Below, in pieces: positions 34,531 to 42,503 of a DNA stretch of 64,000 nucleotides (position 1 is its first letter; every line of letters begins with the position of its first letter). The translations under genes and the position numbers were made by a program. The notes below the pieces were generated by a model. The model saw nothing but the letters and a program-made list of their open reading frames with translations, was not told where the DNA came from and did not search any database. This DNA is from Streptomyces kanamyceticus (GTDB lineage Bacteria; Actinomycetota; Actinomycetes; Streptomycetales; Streptomycetaceae): NCBI RefSeq assembly GCF_008704495.1, contig NZ_CP023699.1:5518001-5582000 (forward strand). The letters run 5' to 3'.

Positions 34531-34757
34531 ACGAGGACCCGAGCGTGCCGCAGGCGGGGACGTACGCCGTCGACTACCGGGACGGCAGCGTGGGGCAGGT
34601 CATGGGCTGCGAGGGCGGGCTCGTGCAGCTCAGGCCGGTCGGCGGGGGGCGGGAGTGGGACTGTCCGCCGGGGTCGGTGGGGGAGGCGCCGACGGAGGAC
34701 GTGCTGCGGGAGAAGGTGCGCGAGGCGAACCGGCAGGTCCAGGCGCGGCCCCGGTGA
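34527..34757 (+). CDS. small hypothetical protein (76 aa)
   Basis: GTG 34527 overlaps the stop of the previous gene by four bases (GTGA). The protein contains GTYAVDYRDGSVGQVMGCEG, GLVQLRPVGGGREWDCP and a charged C-terminal helix, features seen in small Streptomyces proteins encoded beside XRE/DUF397 regulators. No function is known. The translational overlap suggests that the two small proteins are made together. Confidence 0.72.
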   Translation: MNEDPSVPQAGTYAVDYRDGSVGQVMGCEGGLVQLRPVGGGREWDCPPGSVGEAPTEDVLREKVREANRQVQARPR

Positions 34758-34870
34758 GCGGATCGCCGTCCGGGGCGCTCGTTCGTGGGACGCTGAGGGA
34801 AAGCGGTCAACGACCGCAGGCTCGTCGATCTACGCTCACGCGCCGCAGGCCACAAGAGAAGGGACCAGCG

Positions 34871-35473
34871 ATGACCGCAGTACCGGTCGAGCACGACACG
34901 GCTCCGGACCGCCGCTCGTGGGACCTCCTGCTCCAGGCATGGCGTGAGCTGGATGTGCCGGAGGGCTGGCACGCCGAGATCGATGAAGGGCAGATTGTCT
35001 TGGTACCGCCGCCGCACAGGCATCACAACGGAATCGCGGCGCTGCTGCACCGCACGCTGTACGGAGTGATCTCCGAGGAACTGGAGGTGTACCAGACCCT
35101 CGGCCTCCACATCGTCCCCCTGGACAAGCTGTATGTCCCCGATCTCGTGCTCGCCCCGCGCGAGGTCGTGGACGCCGCCGATCCCGAGAGCAACGAACCG
35201 CTGGACGCGTCGGAGGCGTTGCTCGTCGTGGAGATCACCTCGCCGAGCAACGCCAAGGACGACCGGACCAAGAAGCTGTGGGCCTACGGGCACGCTCCGG
35301 TCCCCGCGTACCTGTTGGTGGACCGGTTCGACGAGCACGGTCCGACCGCCACGCTCTTCACCGGTCCGCAGAACGGGGCGTACAAGCATGCCGAGCGGGT
35401 GCCGTTCGGGGAGAGCCTGACGCTGTCGGAGCCGTTCGCCGCGGTGGTCGACACGGCGGACTTTCCCGGCTGA
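34871..35473 (+). CDS. Uma2-family (DUF820) putative endonuclease
   Basis: A 200-residue member of the Uma2 family: LDVPEGWHAEIDEGQIVLVP, VPDLVLAPREVVD, ALLVVEITSPSNAKDDRTKK (catalytic ExS/K region) and YLLVDRFDEHG. It is a different branch from the Uma2 protein at 31274 and lacks its duplicated N-terminus. AGAAGGGA precedes the ATG. It is convergent with murP. Two Uma2 genes around one XRE-DUF397 module suggest an accessory island. Confidence 0.88.
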   Translation: MTAVPVEHDTAPDRRSWDLLLQAWRELDVPEGWHAEIDEGQIVLVPPPHRHHNGIAALLHRTLYGVISEELEVYQTLGLHIVPLDKLYVPDLVLAPREVVDAADPESNEPLDASEALLVVEITSPSNAKDDRTKKLWAYGHAPVPAYLLVDRFDEHGPTATLFTGPQNGAYKHAERVPFGESLTLSEPFAAVVDTADFPG

Positions 35474-35488
35474 GGGGCCGGGCCGGGG

Positions 35489-37030
35489 TCAGACCGCCGC
35501 CGGGGCCTTCGCTGGATCGGTGCCGGTCGTGGCGGGTTCCGCATCCGTGCGGGCCGAGGCGGACTCGCCCGCGTCCCCCTCCTCCGGGGCCACGTTCAGC
35601 TCCACCAACATCTCCTTGCTGAACCCGAAGAAGTACGTCGCGAAGAAGCCGACCAGGTAGCCCACCAGCAGGCCGCCGCCGTAGATCGCGATCGTCAGGC
35701 CCAGGCCCTTGTTGCCGTCCAGGAGCGGGAAGAGGGCCCAGCCCGACGGGCCGATCGCCGTGGAGCCGACCTTGTCGCCGATCATCGAGAAGAAGCCGAT
35801 GAACGCGCCGCCCGCCGCGCCGCCCACGCACGCCGTGATGAAGGGGCGGCCGAGGGGGAGCGAGACGCCGTAGATGAGGGGTTCGCCGACGCCGAGGAAG
35901 CCCGCGGGGAGCGCCGACTTGATCGTCGTACGGATGGAGGTGTTGTTCTTGAGGCGCTTGAACACCGCGATCGCGCAGCCCACCTGGCCCGCGCCCGCCA
36001 TCGCCAGGATGGGGAGCAGGACCGTGAAGCCCTGCTGCTCGATGAGCGTGGTGTGGATGGGGATCAGGGCCTGGTGCAGGCCCAGCATGACCAGGGGGAG
36101 GAAGAGGCCGCCGAGGACCAGGCCCGCGAACGCGCCCGTGTTGTCCAGGAGCCAGTTCGCCGCCGTGCCGATGCCGGTCGACACCTCGCCCGCCAGGAAC
36201 ATCAGGCCGAAGATCGTGACCAGGCCCGAGATCAGGACGGTCAGGGTGGGGGTCACCAGGACGTCCACCGCCTCCGGGACCCACTTCCTGCACCACTTCT
36301 CGATGTAGGTGGCCAGCACCGCCGCGCCCAGCGCGCCGAGCACGCCGCCCTGGCCGGGGGAGAGCTTCTGGCCGAACGCCTCGATGTTCGCTACGCCCGC
36401 GTAGACGATGATCGACGCCACCGCGCCGCCCAGGATCGGCGTACCGCCGAACTCCTTCGCCGTGTTGAAGCCGACGAACACCGCGATCAGCGCCATGAAC
36501 CCGGAGGCGATGGCCGCGAGCGCCGGGGTGATGGACGGCAGCCACTCCAGGTTGATCAGGAGGCCGTTGATGCCCGCGATGATGCCGCAGCCGATCAGGG
36601 CCGGGATCAGGGGGACGAAGATGTTCGCGATGCGGCGCAGGAAGAGCTTGAACGGCGTGGCGTTCTTCGCCTTGCGGGCCTCCTTGATCGCTGCTCCCTG
36701 GGCCGCCAACTCCTCTGCGGTGAGGGTGTGTTCGGCGGGCGAGGGTACGGGCGCGGTCGGTTCGGCCGACCTGCCCTCCGCCACCATGGCTTCGAACTCC
36801 GGGGTGACCCGGGCGACCGTGCCGGGACCGAGCACGATCTGGTAGGTGTCGTCCTCGACCACGCCCATGACGGCGGGCAGTGCCTTCAGCGCCTCGTCCT
36901 GGACCAGCGAGCGGTCGGCGAGGCCCAGGCGGAGCCGGGTCATGCAGTGGACTACGGACGTGACGTTCTGGGCGCCGCCGACGAGGGGGAGGATCGCGGC
37001 GGCGGTGGCGCGGTTCTTGTCAGGTGCCAT
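35489..37030 (-). CDS. murP: PTS EIIBC component, N-acetylmuramic acid-type
   Basis: A 513-residue phosphotransferase permease. The N-terminal EIIB domain carries the phosphorylation site VVHCMTRLRLGL (Cys29). A linker leads to the EIIC domain (about 130-490) with about ten membrane segments, LIPALIGCGIIAGINGLL, ASIIVYAGVANI, and the substrate motif GVGEPLIYGVSLPLGRPF. It lacks EIIA, as MurP does in E. coli. Its position after murQ and a murR-like gene indicates N-acetylmuramic acid uptake. GlcNAc or another amino sugar remains possible. ATG 37030; the frame upstream is murQ antisense. Confidence 0.85.
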   Translation of the reverse strand: MAPDKNRATAAAILPLVGGAQNVTSVVHCMTRLRLGLADRSLVQDEALKALPAVMGVVEDDTYQIVLGPGTVARVTPEFEAMVAEGRSAEPTAPVPSPAEHTLTAEELAAQGAAIKEARKAKNATPFKLFLRRIANIFVPLIPALIGCGIIAGINGLLINLEWLPSITPALAAIASGFMALIAVFVGFNTAKEFGGTPILGGAVASIIVYAGVANIEAFGQKLSPGQGGVLGALGAAVLATYIEKWCRKWVPEAVDVLVTPTLTVLISGLVTIFGLMFLAGEVSTGIGTAANWLLDNTGAFAGLVLGGLFLPLVMLGLHQALIPIHTTLIEQQGFTVLLPILAMAGAGQVGCAIAVFKRLKNNTSIRTTIKSALPAGFLGVGEPLIYGVSLPLGRPFITACVGGAAGGAFIGFFSMIGDKVGSTAIGPSGWALFPLLDGNKGLGLTIAIYGGGLLVGYLVGFFATYFFGFSKEMLVELNVAPEEGDAGESASARTDAEPATTGTDPAKAPAAV

Positions 37031-37074
37031 GGTGCGGTGCCTTGCTGTGCGGTGCCCGGTGGGGCGAGGTTGGT

Positions 37075-38058
37075 TCAGGTGGTGCGGGGGGCGGCGTCGA
37101 GGGCCGCGCGGAGGTGGCCGTCGGAGGCGGCGAGCAGCTCGGCGGCTTGTGGGCCCTCGACCCGGCCGAGGATGGTGAGGATCGCGTTCTTCACCTCCCC
37201 GTCGGTGGCGGCGAGCGCGGCCTCGATCTCGTCGTCCCCGGCTCCGGTGGCGAGGGCGACGATGCGGCGGGAGCGGGCGCGCAGCTTCTCGTTCGAGGCG
37301 CGCACGTCCACCATGAGGTTTCCGTAGGTCTTGCCGAGCCGGATCATCGTGATCGTCGACAGCATGTTCAGGACGAGCTTCTGGGCCGTGCCCGCCTTGA
37401 GGCGGGTGGATCCGGTGAGGAGCTCGGGTCCCACGACGACCTCGATGCCGTGTTCGGCGGCGGCCGCGAGCGCGCTGCCCGCGTTGCAGGACAGGCCGAT
37501 CGTGAGGGCGCCGTAGCGCTCGCGGGCGTGCTCGACGGCGCCGATCGCGTACGGGGTGCGGCCCGACGCCGAGATGCCGACGACCACGTCGTCCGCGGTG
37601 AGGCCGAGCGCGGCCAGGTCCTCCGCGGCAAGGTCCTTGCTGTCCTCCGCGCCCTCGACCGCCGTGACCATGGCGCTCGGGCCGCCCGCGATGAGGCCGA
37701 CGACCTCGCTCGGGTCGGTGTTGAAGGTCGGCGGGCACTCGGAGGCGTCGAGCACGCCGAGGCGTCCCGCCGTGCCCGCGCCCGCGTAGATCAGGCGGCC
37801 GCCGCGGGCCATCCGCTCGGCCGTGCCGTCGATGGCGGCGGCGATCGCGGGCAGCTGCTCGGCCACGGCGGCGGGGACGGTGGCGTCCTCACCGTTCATG
37901 ATCCGCGCGATCTCCTCGGTGGGCAGCCGGTCGATCTCGGAGAGCTCGGGGCGGAACGCCTCGGTGGTGAGGGTGGCCAGCTGGGCGCGGAGCTCGCCGT
38001 AGTTGTCGCCGCCGCCCGGGGTGGGGGTGGCGTCGGTCGCGTCGGTGGTGGAGGTCAT
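37075..38058 (-). CDS. murQ: N-acetylmuramic acid 6-phosphate etherase
   Basis: A 327-residue SIS-domain enzyme that cleaves the lactyl ether of MurNAc-6-P to GlcNAc-6-P, which NagA then uses. It has ARGGRLIYAGAGTAGRLGVLDASECPPTF, EGAEDS, VVGISASGRTPYAIGAVEHA, LSCNAGSALAA and ELLTGSTRLKAGTAQKLVLN, all conserved in MurQ. ATG 38058 follows a GGAGGT-like region. It is in line with murR upstream (72-bp gap) and murP downstream (44-bp gap), forming one operon for peptidoglycan recycling. Confidence 0.96.
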   Translation of the reverse strand: MTSTTDATDATPTPGGGDNYGELRAQLATLTTEAFRPELSEIDRLPTEEIARIMNGEDATVPAAVAEQLPAIAAAIDGTAERMARGGRLIYAGAGTAGRLGVLDASECPPTFNTDPSEVVGLIAGGPSAMVTAVEGAEDSKDLAAEDLAALGLTADDVVVGISASGRTPYAIGAVEHARERYGALTIGLSCNAGSALAAAAEHGIEVVVGPELLTGSTRLKAGTAQKLVLNMLSTITMIRLGKTYGNLMVDVRASNEKLRARSRRIVALATGAGDDEIEAALAATDGEVKNAILTILGRVEGPQAAELLAASDGHLRAALDAAPRTT

Positions 38059-38131
38059 GGCTTCTGCGGCTCTTCCGTGTCTCTGTCTCTGGTGGGCGGG
38101 GGTGTGGCGCGCGGGGGTCGGGGCGCGGGGC

Positions 38132-39052
38132 TCAGCGGTTGCCGCGCGGGTTGTGCCGGTGCGCGAGCGCTTCGTACGACGCGGCGAGCGCGGGTGCCGC
38201 CGTCTCGTACGTCCGCTGCGCGACACCCACGAACAGGCAGTCCACGACCAGGAGTTGACTGGTCCTGGACGACATCGCGGCGGGCCGCAGCTCGCTCTCG
38301 CGCGCGGTGGACGTGGTCAGTATGTGATCGGCGTACTGCGAGACGGCCGCTCCGGGACGCCCGGTGATCGCGATCGTGGTGGCCCCGTGCTCGAAGGCGA
38401 CACGGAGCGGTTCGATCACGTCGCCCGTCGAACCGGAGTGCGTGATCGCGATCGCCACGTCCTTCGCGCGCAGCGTCACCGCGGTGGTGACGGCCAGGTG
38501 CGGGTCGGAGTGCGCGTGCGCGATGTGCCCGATGCGGAGCAGCTTCTGGGCGAGGTCCTGGGCGACGAGCCCCGACGCGGCGACGCCGTAGATCTCCACG
38601 CGCCGCGCGGTGGCGAGCGCGGCCACGGCGGCGCCGAGCTGCACGGTGTCGAGTCCGGCCGCGGTGTCGGCGAGCGTCTGCTGCTCGTCGTACGCGAGCT
38701 TCGCGACGACGTCGGGCAGCGGGTCGTCCACGGCGATGTCCGCGGTGACGGCGGGCGCCCGGCCCGACTGCTGCTGGGCGGCGAGTCCGGCGAGCGCGAG
38801 GCGCAGGTCCCGGTAGCCGGGGTAGCCGAGGAGGCGGGCGGTGCGGACCACCGTCGCCTCGCTGGTGCCGGTGAGCTCGGCGAGGCCGGTGACCGTGAGC
38901 GCCGCGCACCCCGCGGGGTCGCCTGCGACGGCTTCGGCGACGCGCTGCATGGAGCGGGTCATCGACGGCGCGAGTGTGCGCACCTTGGCCGCGAGGGCGG
39001 CGGGGGCGGGGGGCGCCGTGCCCGCGAAAATTTCCTTCACGTTGTTGGTCAC
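38132..39052 (-). CDS. murR: RpiR-family regulator with SIS domain (MurR-like)
   Basis: A 306-residue RpiR-type regulator. It has an N-terminal HTH (ALTVTGLAELTGTSEATVVR, TARLLGYPGYRDLRLALAGL) and a C-terminal SIS sugar-phosphate-binding domain (EIYGVAASGLVAQDLAQKL, VAIAITHSGSTGDVIEPLR). MurNAc-6-P is the likely ligand, by operon context. The GTG start is at 39052. Palindromes before and inside the gene start suggest autoregulation. Confidence 0.9.
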   Translation of the reverse strand: MTNNVKEIFAGTAPPAPAALAAKVRTLAPSMTRSMQRVAEAVAGDPAGCAALTVTGLAELTGTSEATVVRTARLLGYPGYRDLRLALAGLAAQQQSGRAPAVTADIAVDDPLPDVVAKLAYDEQQTLADTAAGLDTVQLGAAVAALATARRVEIYGVAASGLVAQDLAQKLLRIGHIAHAHSDPHLAVTTAVTLRAKDVAIAITHSGSTGDVIEPLRVAFEHGATTIAITGRPGAAVSQYADHILTTSTARESELRPAAMSSRTSQLLVVDCLFVGVAQRTYETAAPALAASYEALAHRHNPRGNR

Positions 39053-39071
39053 ACCTGAAAGATATTTTCAG
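39025..39071. promoter_or_regulatory. RpiR/MurR-type operators at the murR promoter
   Basis: CTGAAAGATATTTTCAG (39055-39071) is a near-perfect palindrome just before the murR GTG. A related sequence CGAAAATTTCCTTCA (39025-39039) lies within the first codons. The form TGAAA-N5-TTTCA is typical for RpiR regulators. The two sites are centred 31 bp apart, about three helical turns. Confidence 0.65.
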
Positions 39072-39142
39072 ACCGTCGTGCGGTCAAGGGTCCAAGGGCC
39101 CGCGCGAAATGCTGTGCCGTGCGGTGGGGCGACAATGGCTGT

Positions 39143-39499
39143 ATGGACGCGATCGACCCCCTGGAGCAGGCGTTGCACGCCGCCCGCGCACTTGTCCTCG
39201 CCGACCTCGTCGCCCGTGAGGTCGCCGAGGCCGAGGTCGTCTCACTCGTCGAGGAGTCCGTCGCGCACCGGCGCTGGTGGGTCGAGCAGTGGCCCGACGG
39301 CGTGGAGTACGTCGCGGGGCTCGTCGCCCAGGACGTCCAGGACGGGCTCCTTGAGCGCTACGGACGCTGGCCGCTGTGCCCCGTGTGCGACGGCGACGAT
39401 CCGCACGCGCTGGACGTGGAACCGGAGCTGGGACCCGATCCGCACTGGGTCTGCGCCAAGGCGGGCGTCGTCGTCGCCCCGGTGGGCGGCCTGTCATGA
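39143..39499 (+). CDS. conserved hypothetical protein with cysteine-rich region
   Basis: A 118-residue protein starting MDAIDPLEQALHAARAL. The second half contains RYGRWPLCPVCDGDDPHALD and PHWVCAKAG, a possible zinc-binding set of cysteines and histidines. Its stop overlaps the next gene's ATG (ATGA), so the two are translationally coupled. It is divergent from murR. Function unknown. Confidence 0.78.
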   Translation: MDAIDPLEQALHAARALVLADLVAREVAEAEVVSLVEESVAHRRWWVEQWPDGVEYVAGLVAQDVQDGLLERYGRWPLCPVCDGDDPHALDVEPELGPDPHWVCAKAGVVVAPVGGLS

Positions 39500-39762
39500 C
39501 CGTCTACATAGACCCACCGGTCTGGCCGGGCCACGGCCGCCTCTGGTCCCACCTGGTCAGCGACGTCTCGTACGACGAACTGCACGCCTTCGCGGCGGGC
39601 ATCGGCTGCCCGCCGCGCGCGTTCGAACGCGATCACTACGACCTGCCCGCCGAGCGGTACGGGGACGCGGTGCGGGCGGGGGCGGTGGAGATCGGGTCCA
39701 AGGAGCTGGTGCGCAGGCTCATGGGGGCGGGGTTGCGGAGGCGGAAGGGGCAGGCTTCCTAG
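39496..39762 (+). CDS. DUF4031-domain protein
   Basis: An 88-residue protein beginning MTVYIDPPVWPGHGRLWSHL, with DVSYDELHAFAAGIGCPPRAF and a DHYDLPAERY block, the DUF4031 signature. It is coupled to the preceding gene by a four-base overlap. The family is widespread in actinobacteria, with unknown function. A duplicated 16-bp sequence follows, shared with the convergent MFS gene end. Confidence 0.88.
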   Translation: MTVYIDPPVWPGHGRLWSHLVSDVSYDELHAFAAGIGCPPRAFERDHYDLPAERYGDAVRAGAVEIGSKELVRRLMGAGLRRRKGQAS

Positions 39763-39798
39763 CGGTGGAGCTCCGGCTTCTCAGCGGTGGAGCTCCGG
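39761..39798. repeat. 22-bp-period tandem duplication at the MFS gene 3' end
   Basis: AGCGGTGGAGCTCCGG occurs at 39761-39776 and again at 39783-39798. The second copy encodes the MFS protein's C-terminal PELHR and stop; the first lies beyond it, adjoining the DUF4031 stop. Confidence 0.85.
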
Positions 39799-41055
39799 TG
39801 CGTCGGTGTGGGCCGGTGCGGGCGTGTGCCCCGTTGCCGATGACGTGGTGACCACGAGGCTCGGCGTCCTGCGGTGCAGGCGGAGGGAGAGGGCCACCGC
39901 CACGATCGCCACGGCCGTCATCGCCGCGCCCGCCCACGCGGTAGCCGCGTAGCCGAAGTCCATGTCGATCACCGTGCCGCCGAGCCACGGACCGCCCGTG
40001 TTGCCGAGGTTGAACGCCGCCGTCGTGGTCGCGCCCGCGAGCGTCGGGGCGGCGCCCGCCACGTTGAACATCCGGGCGTTCAGCGCCGGGGCCGTGTAGA
40101 ACGCGGAGACGCCGAGCAGGAAGCTCAGCGTGATCGCGGCGGCCGGGGTGGCGGCGAACAGGGCCAGCGAGACCAGGAAGACCGTGGACGCGGCGATGCC
40201 GCTGAGCAGGACGCCGAAGAGGTGCGCGTCCGCGAAGCGGCCGCCGATCGCCGTGCCGACCAGGGCGCCCGCGCCGAACAGGCCGAGGACCGTCGGGACC
40301 CAGCCCTTGTCCAGGCCCGCCACGTCGGTGAGGAGCGGGGAGAGGTACGAGAACGCGCAGAAGACGCCGCCCGCGGCGAGGGCCGTGATCACGACGGACA
40401 GCCAGACCTGGCGGTCGCCGTAGATGGACAGTTCCTTCTTGAGCTGCGGCTTCTCCGCGGGGAGCGGGATGCGGGGGATCAGCGTCAGTACGCCGACGAG
40501 GGCGATCGCGGAGGCGGCGCCGACCGCCCAGAACGCGGAGCGCCAGCCGAAGTGCTCGCCGAGGAAGGCGCCTGCCGGGACGCCGAGGACGTTCGCGATG
40601 GAGAGGCCGCCGATCATCACGGCCATGGCGCGGGCGCGCTGGTTGAACGGGACCATCGCGATGGCCACGGCGGCGCCGACCGCCCAGAAGCCCGCGCAGG
40701 CGAGCGCGCTGATCACGCGGGACGCGAAGAGGACTTCGTAGCTGGGCGCGAGGGCGCCCGCGACCTGGCCCAGGCCGAAGACGGTGATGAGGGTGACGAG
40801 GGTGGTGCGGCGGGGCAGGCGCAGGGTGGCCACGGCGAGGAGCGGCGCGCCGATGACCATGCCGATGGCGAAGGCGGAGATGAGGAGGCCCGCGCGGGGG
40901 ATGGAGACGTTCATGTCGTCGGCGATCGGCGGGAGGAGGCCGGAGAGCATGAACTCACTGGTGCCGAGAGCGAAGACGGCGAGGCCGAGCATGTAGACGG
41001 CTATGGGCATGCGGGTGGGGGTGGGGGCGGCTGCGCCGTGAGCGGAGTTCGGCAT
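39781..41055 (-). CDS. MFS transporter, DHA1 family (Cmx/CmlA-type drug efflux-like)
   Basis: A 424-residue permease with twelve predicted helices: VYMLGLAVFALGTSEFMLSGLLPPIADDMNVS at the start, RAGLLISAFAIGMVIGAP, the motif A-like LRLPRRTTL, motif C-type ANVLGVPAGAFLGEHFGWRSAFWA, and a second half starting with a long cytoplasmic loop. This is the arrangement of Cmx/CmlR chloramphenicol exporters and arabinose-efflux-like proteins. The substrate is not provable. Single gene with its own promoter in the 41056-41378 gap. Confidence 0.9.
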   Translation of the reverse strand: MPNSAHGAAAPTPTRMPIAVYMLGLAVFALGTSEFMLSGLLPPIADDMNVSIPRAGLLISAFAIGMVIGAPLLAVATLRLPRRTTLVTLITVFGLGQVAGALAPSYEVLFASRVISALACAGFWAVGAAVAIAMVPFNQRARAMAVMIGGLSIANVLGVPAGAFLGEHFGWRSAFWAVGAASAIALVGVLTLIPRIPLPAEKPQLKKELSIYGDRQVWLSVVITALAAGGVFCAFSYLSPLLTDVAGLDKGWVPTVLGLFGAGALVGTAIGGRFADAHLFGVLLSGIAASTVFLVSLALFAATPAAAITLSFLLGVSAFYTAPALNARMFNVAGAAPTLAGATTTAAFNLGNTGGPWLGGTVIDMDFGYAATAWAGAAMTAVAIVAVALSLRLHRRTPSLVVTTSSATGHTPAPAHTDAPELHR

Positions 41056-41378
41056 AACAGGTGAGAACGTTGGGGCTGGGGGTTCGATTCCCTGAGCGGG
41101 TTCGCTTGGGCTGGTGTCGCCGCCTTGGGTTCGGCTGTGGGGCGGGGCCGCGGGGGTATGTGCGTACTCGCCATCCCGGGGTGGGGGTTATTGGGTTTGC
41201 TTCCTTGCCTCGGTCTCCACTGTGCTCCGTTCGCACATACCCCCACGTCCCCTCGGGAGCGCTCGCGGCTGCGGCCCGGTGGGGGTTCCCGCCAGGGCCC
41301 CTACTGGCCACGCCCGTCTGGGAGATACAGGTGGGCGGGTGGGGAAGCATCCGCCGCGGAGCGGCGGGGTTGGGGCTC
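41056..41378. other. intergenic region containing a distant inverted repeat
   Basis: No gene is supported here. GGGGGTATGTGCG (41152-41164) is repeated in inverse orientation at 41232-41244, making a 13-bp stem across 67 bases. The rest is G-rich without coding character. It should contain the MFS promoter and the end of the MPI-GNAT gene transcript. Confidence 0.5.
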
Positions 41379-42461
41379 CTACTGGGAGGCGCGGCGCAGG
41401 CCGTACGCGTGAGTGGTGCCCCTGTCAGGGAGGCGCGTCCAGCCCGTGCGGGTGAGGACCGATTGGGAGGGGGCGTTCGTGGGGTCCGTCTGGGCCAGGA
41501 GGGACGTTACCTCCGGGCGCGCCAGGGCCCACTGCGACAGCGAGCGCAGCGCCTCCGTGGCGTAACCCCGCCCCCGCGCCGCCACCGCCAAGTCGTACCC
41601 GACCTCCACACAGCCCTCCTCGTCGGGCGCCCCGTGGAAGCCCATGCCGCCGACGGCGAGACCGTCCTCGGCACGGATGAGCGCGTACATGCCCCACGCG
41701 GGCCGGTGCGTCCCCGCCGCGTACGACTTGGTCACCATCTCCGCGGCGACGCGCGTCCCGTCGAACGGGCCGCCCTCGATCCAGGTGAACCCACCCGTGC
41801 CGCCCGACGCGAGATCGGCCGCCGCGGCGGGCGTGACCTCGCTCAGGGTGACGGGGCCCGCGGGGATCGTGAGGGTGTTGTGCCAGCGCCAGCGGCCGAC
41901 CGGTTCGCGCCCGGCGAGCGCGCCGCGCCCGGTGGCCCAGAGCAGGGCCGCCCAGTGGGTCTGCCCCGACGGCGCGGGCGGCAGGTGCGGGAAGAGGTGC
42001 GCGAGCACCGACTCGCAGAGCTCGGCGGGCGGTTCCGCTTCGACGCCGAGCGCCCGCGTGATGTCGTACGTGTGGAGAAGGAGTTCCGCGACGCTCATCG
42101 CCGCGAAGCCCGCCGCGTCCGCGCTGCCGTGCGGGTAGGGGTGGTACGCCCGTACGCCGGGCGGCGTGGTCCGCACCACGGAGGCCAGGATGCCGCCGGT
42201 CGCCTCGATCACCCGGATCGCGTCCTCGGGACCCGTGCCCTCGTCGAGCGCGACCTCGAAGGGCACGTAGCCGGAAGCGGCCCGGCCGGTCAATTGACCC
42301 GCGTACGCGACGAGGCAGCCCGCGATGTGCTCCGCCGTCTTGAGACAGTCCCAGTCGAGCCCGTCCGCGGACCCGCTCCAGTCCCGGTCCACCGTCGCAC
42401 GCAGCGTCTTCGCCGCGTACGCGACGGCCTCGTCGATCCGGTCCCCACACATGAGCAGCAT
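41379..42461 (-). CDS. fusion of a maleylpyruvate isomerase N-terminal-like (DinB fold) domain and a GNAT acetyltransferase
   Basis: A 360-residue protein. Residues about 1-190 resemble the mycothiol-dependent maleylpyruvate isomerase family (ECLKTAEHIAGC-like DCLKTAEHIAGCLVAYAGQL, AAMSVAELLLHTYDITRALG). Residues 195-360 are a GNAT domain (GGMGFHGAPDEEGCVEVGYD, VAARGRGYATEALRSLSQWA for acetyl-CoA binding, and TDPTNAPSQSVLTRTGW). No frame break separates the two, so it appears to be a true fusion. The substrate of either half is unknown. Start ATG 42461; ATG 42452 is also possible. It follows the HD-domain gene by 42 bp. Confidence 0.85.
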   Translation of the reverse strand: MLLMCGDRIDEAVAYAAKTLRATVDRDWSGSADGLDWDCLKTAEHIAGCLVAYAGQLTGRAASGYVPFEVALDEGTGPEDAIRVIEATGGILASVVRTTPPGVRAYHPYPHGSADAAGFAAMSVAELLLHTYDITRALGVEAEPPAELCESVLAHLFPHLPPAPSGQTHWAALLWATGRGALAGREPVGRWRWHNTLTIPAGPVTLSEVTPAAAADLASGGTGGFTWIEGGPFDGTRVAAEMVTKSYAAGTHRPAWGMYALIRAEDGLAVGGMGFHGAPDEEGCVEVGYDLAVAARGRGYATEALRSLSQWALARPEVTSLLAQTDPTNAPSQSVLTRTGWTRLPDRGTTHAYGLRRASQ

Positions 42462-42503
42462 GCGCAGAGAGTACGGGGAGGGGCGCGCGTGGAGCATTCG
42501 GTT

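Noticed and set aside
41070..41110. GGTTCGATTCC resembling a tRNA T-loop
   Set aside because: No acceptor stem, D-arm or anticodon arm can be formed around it, and the T-stem itself has a mismatch.
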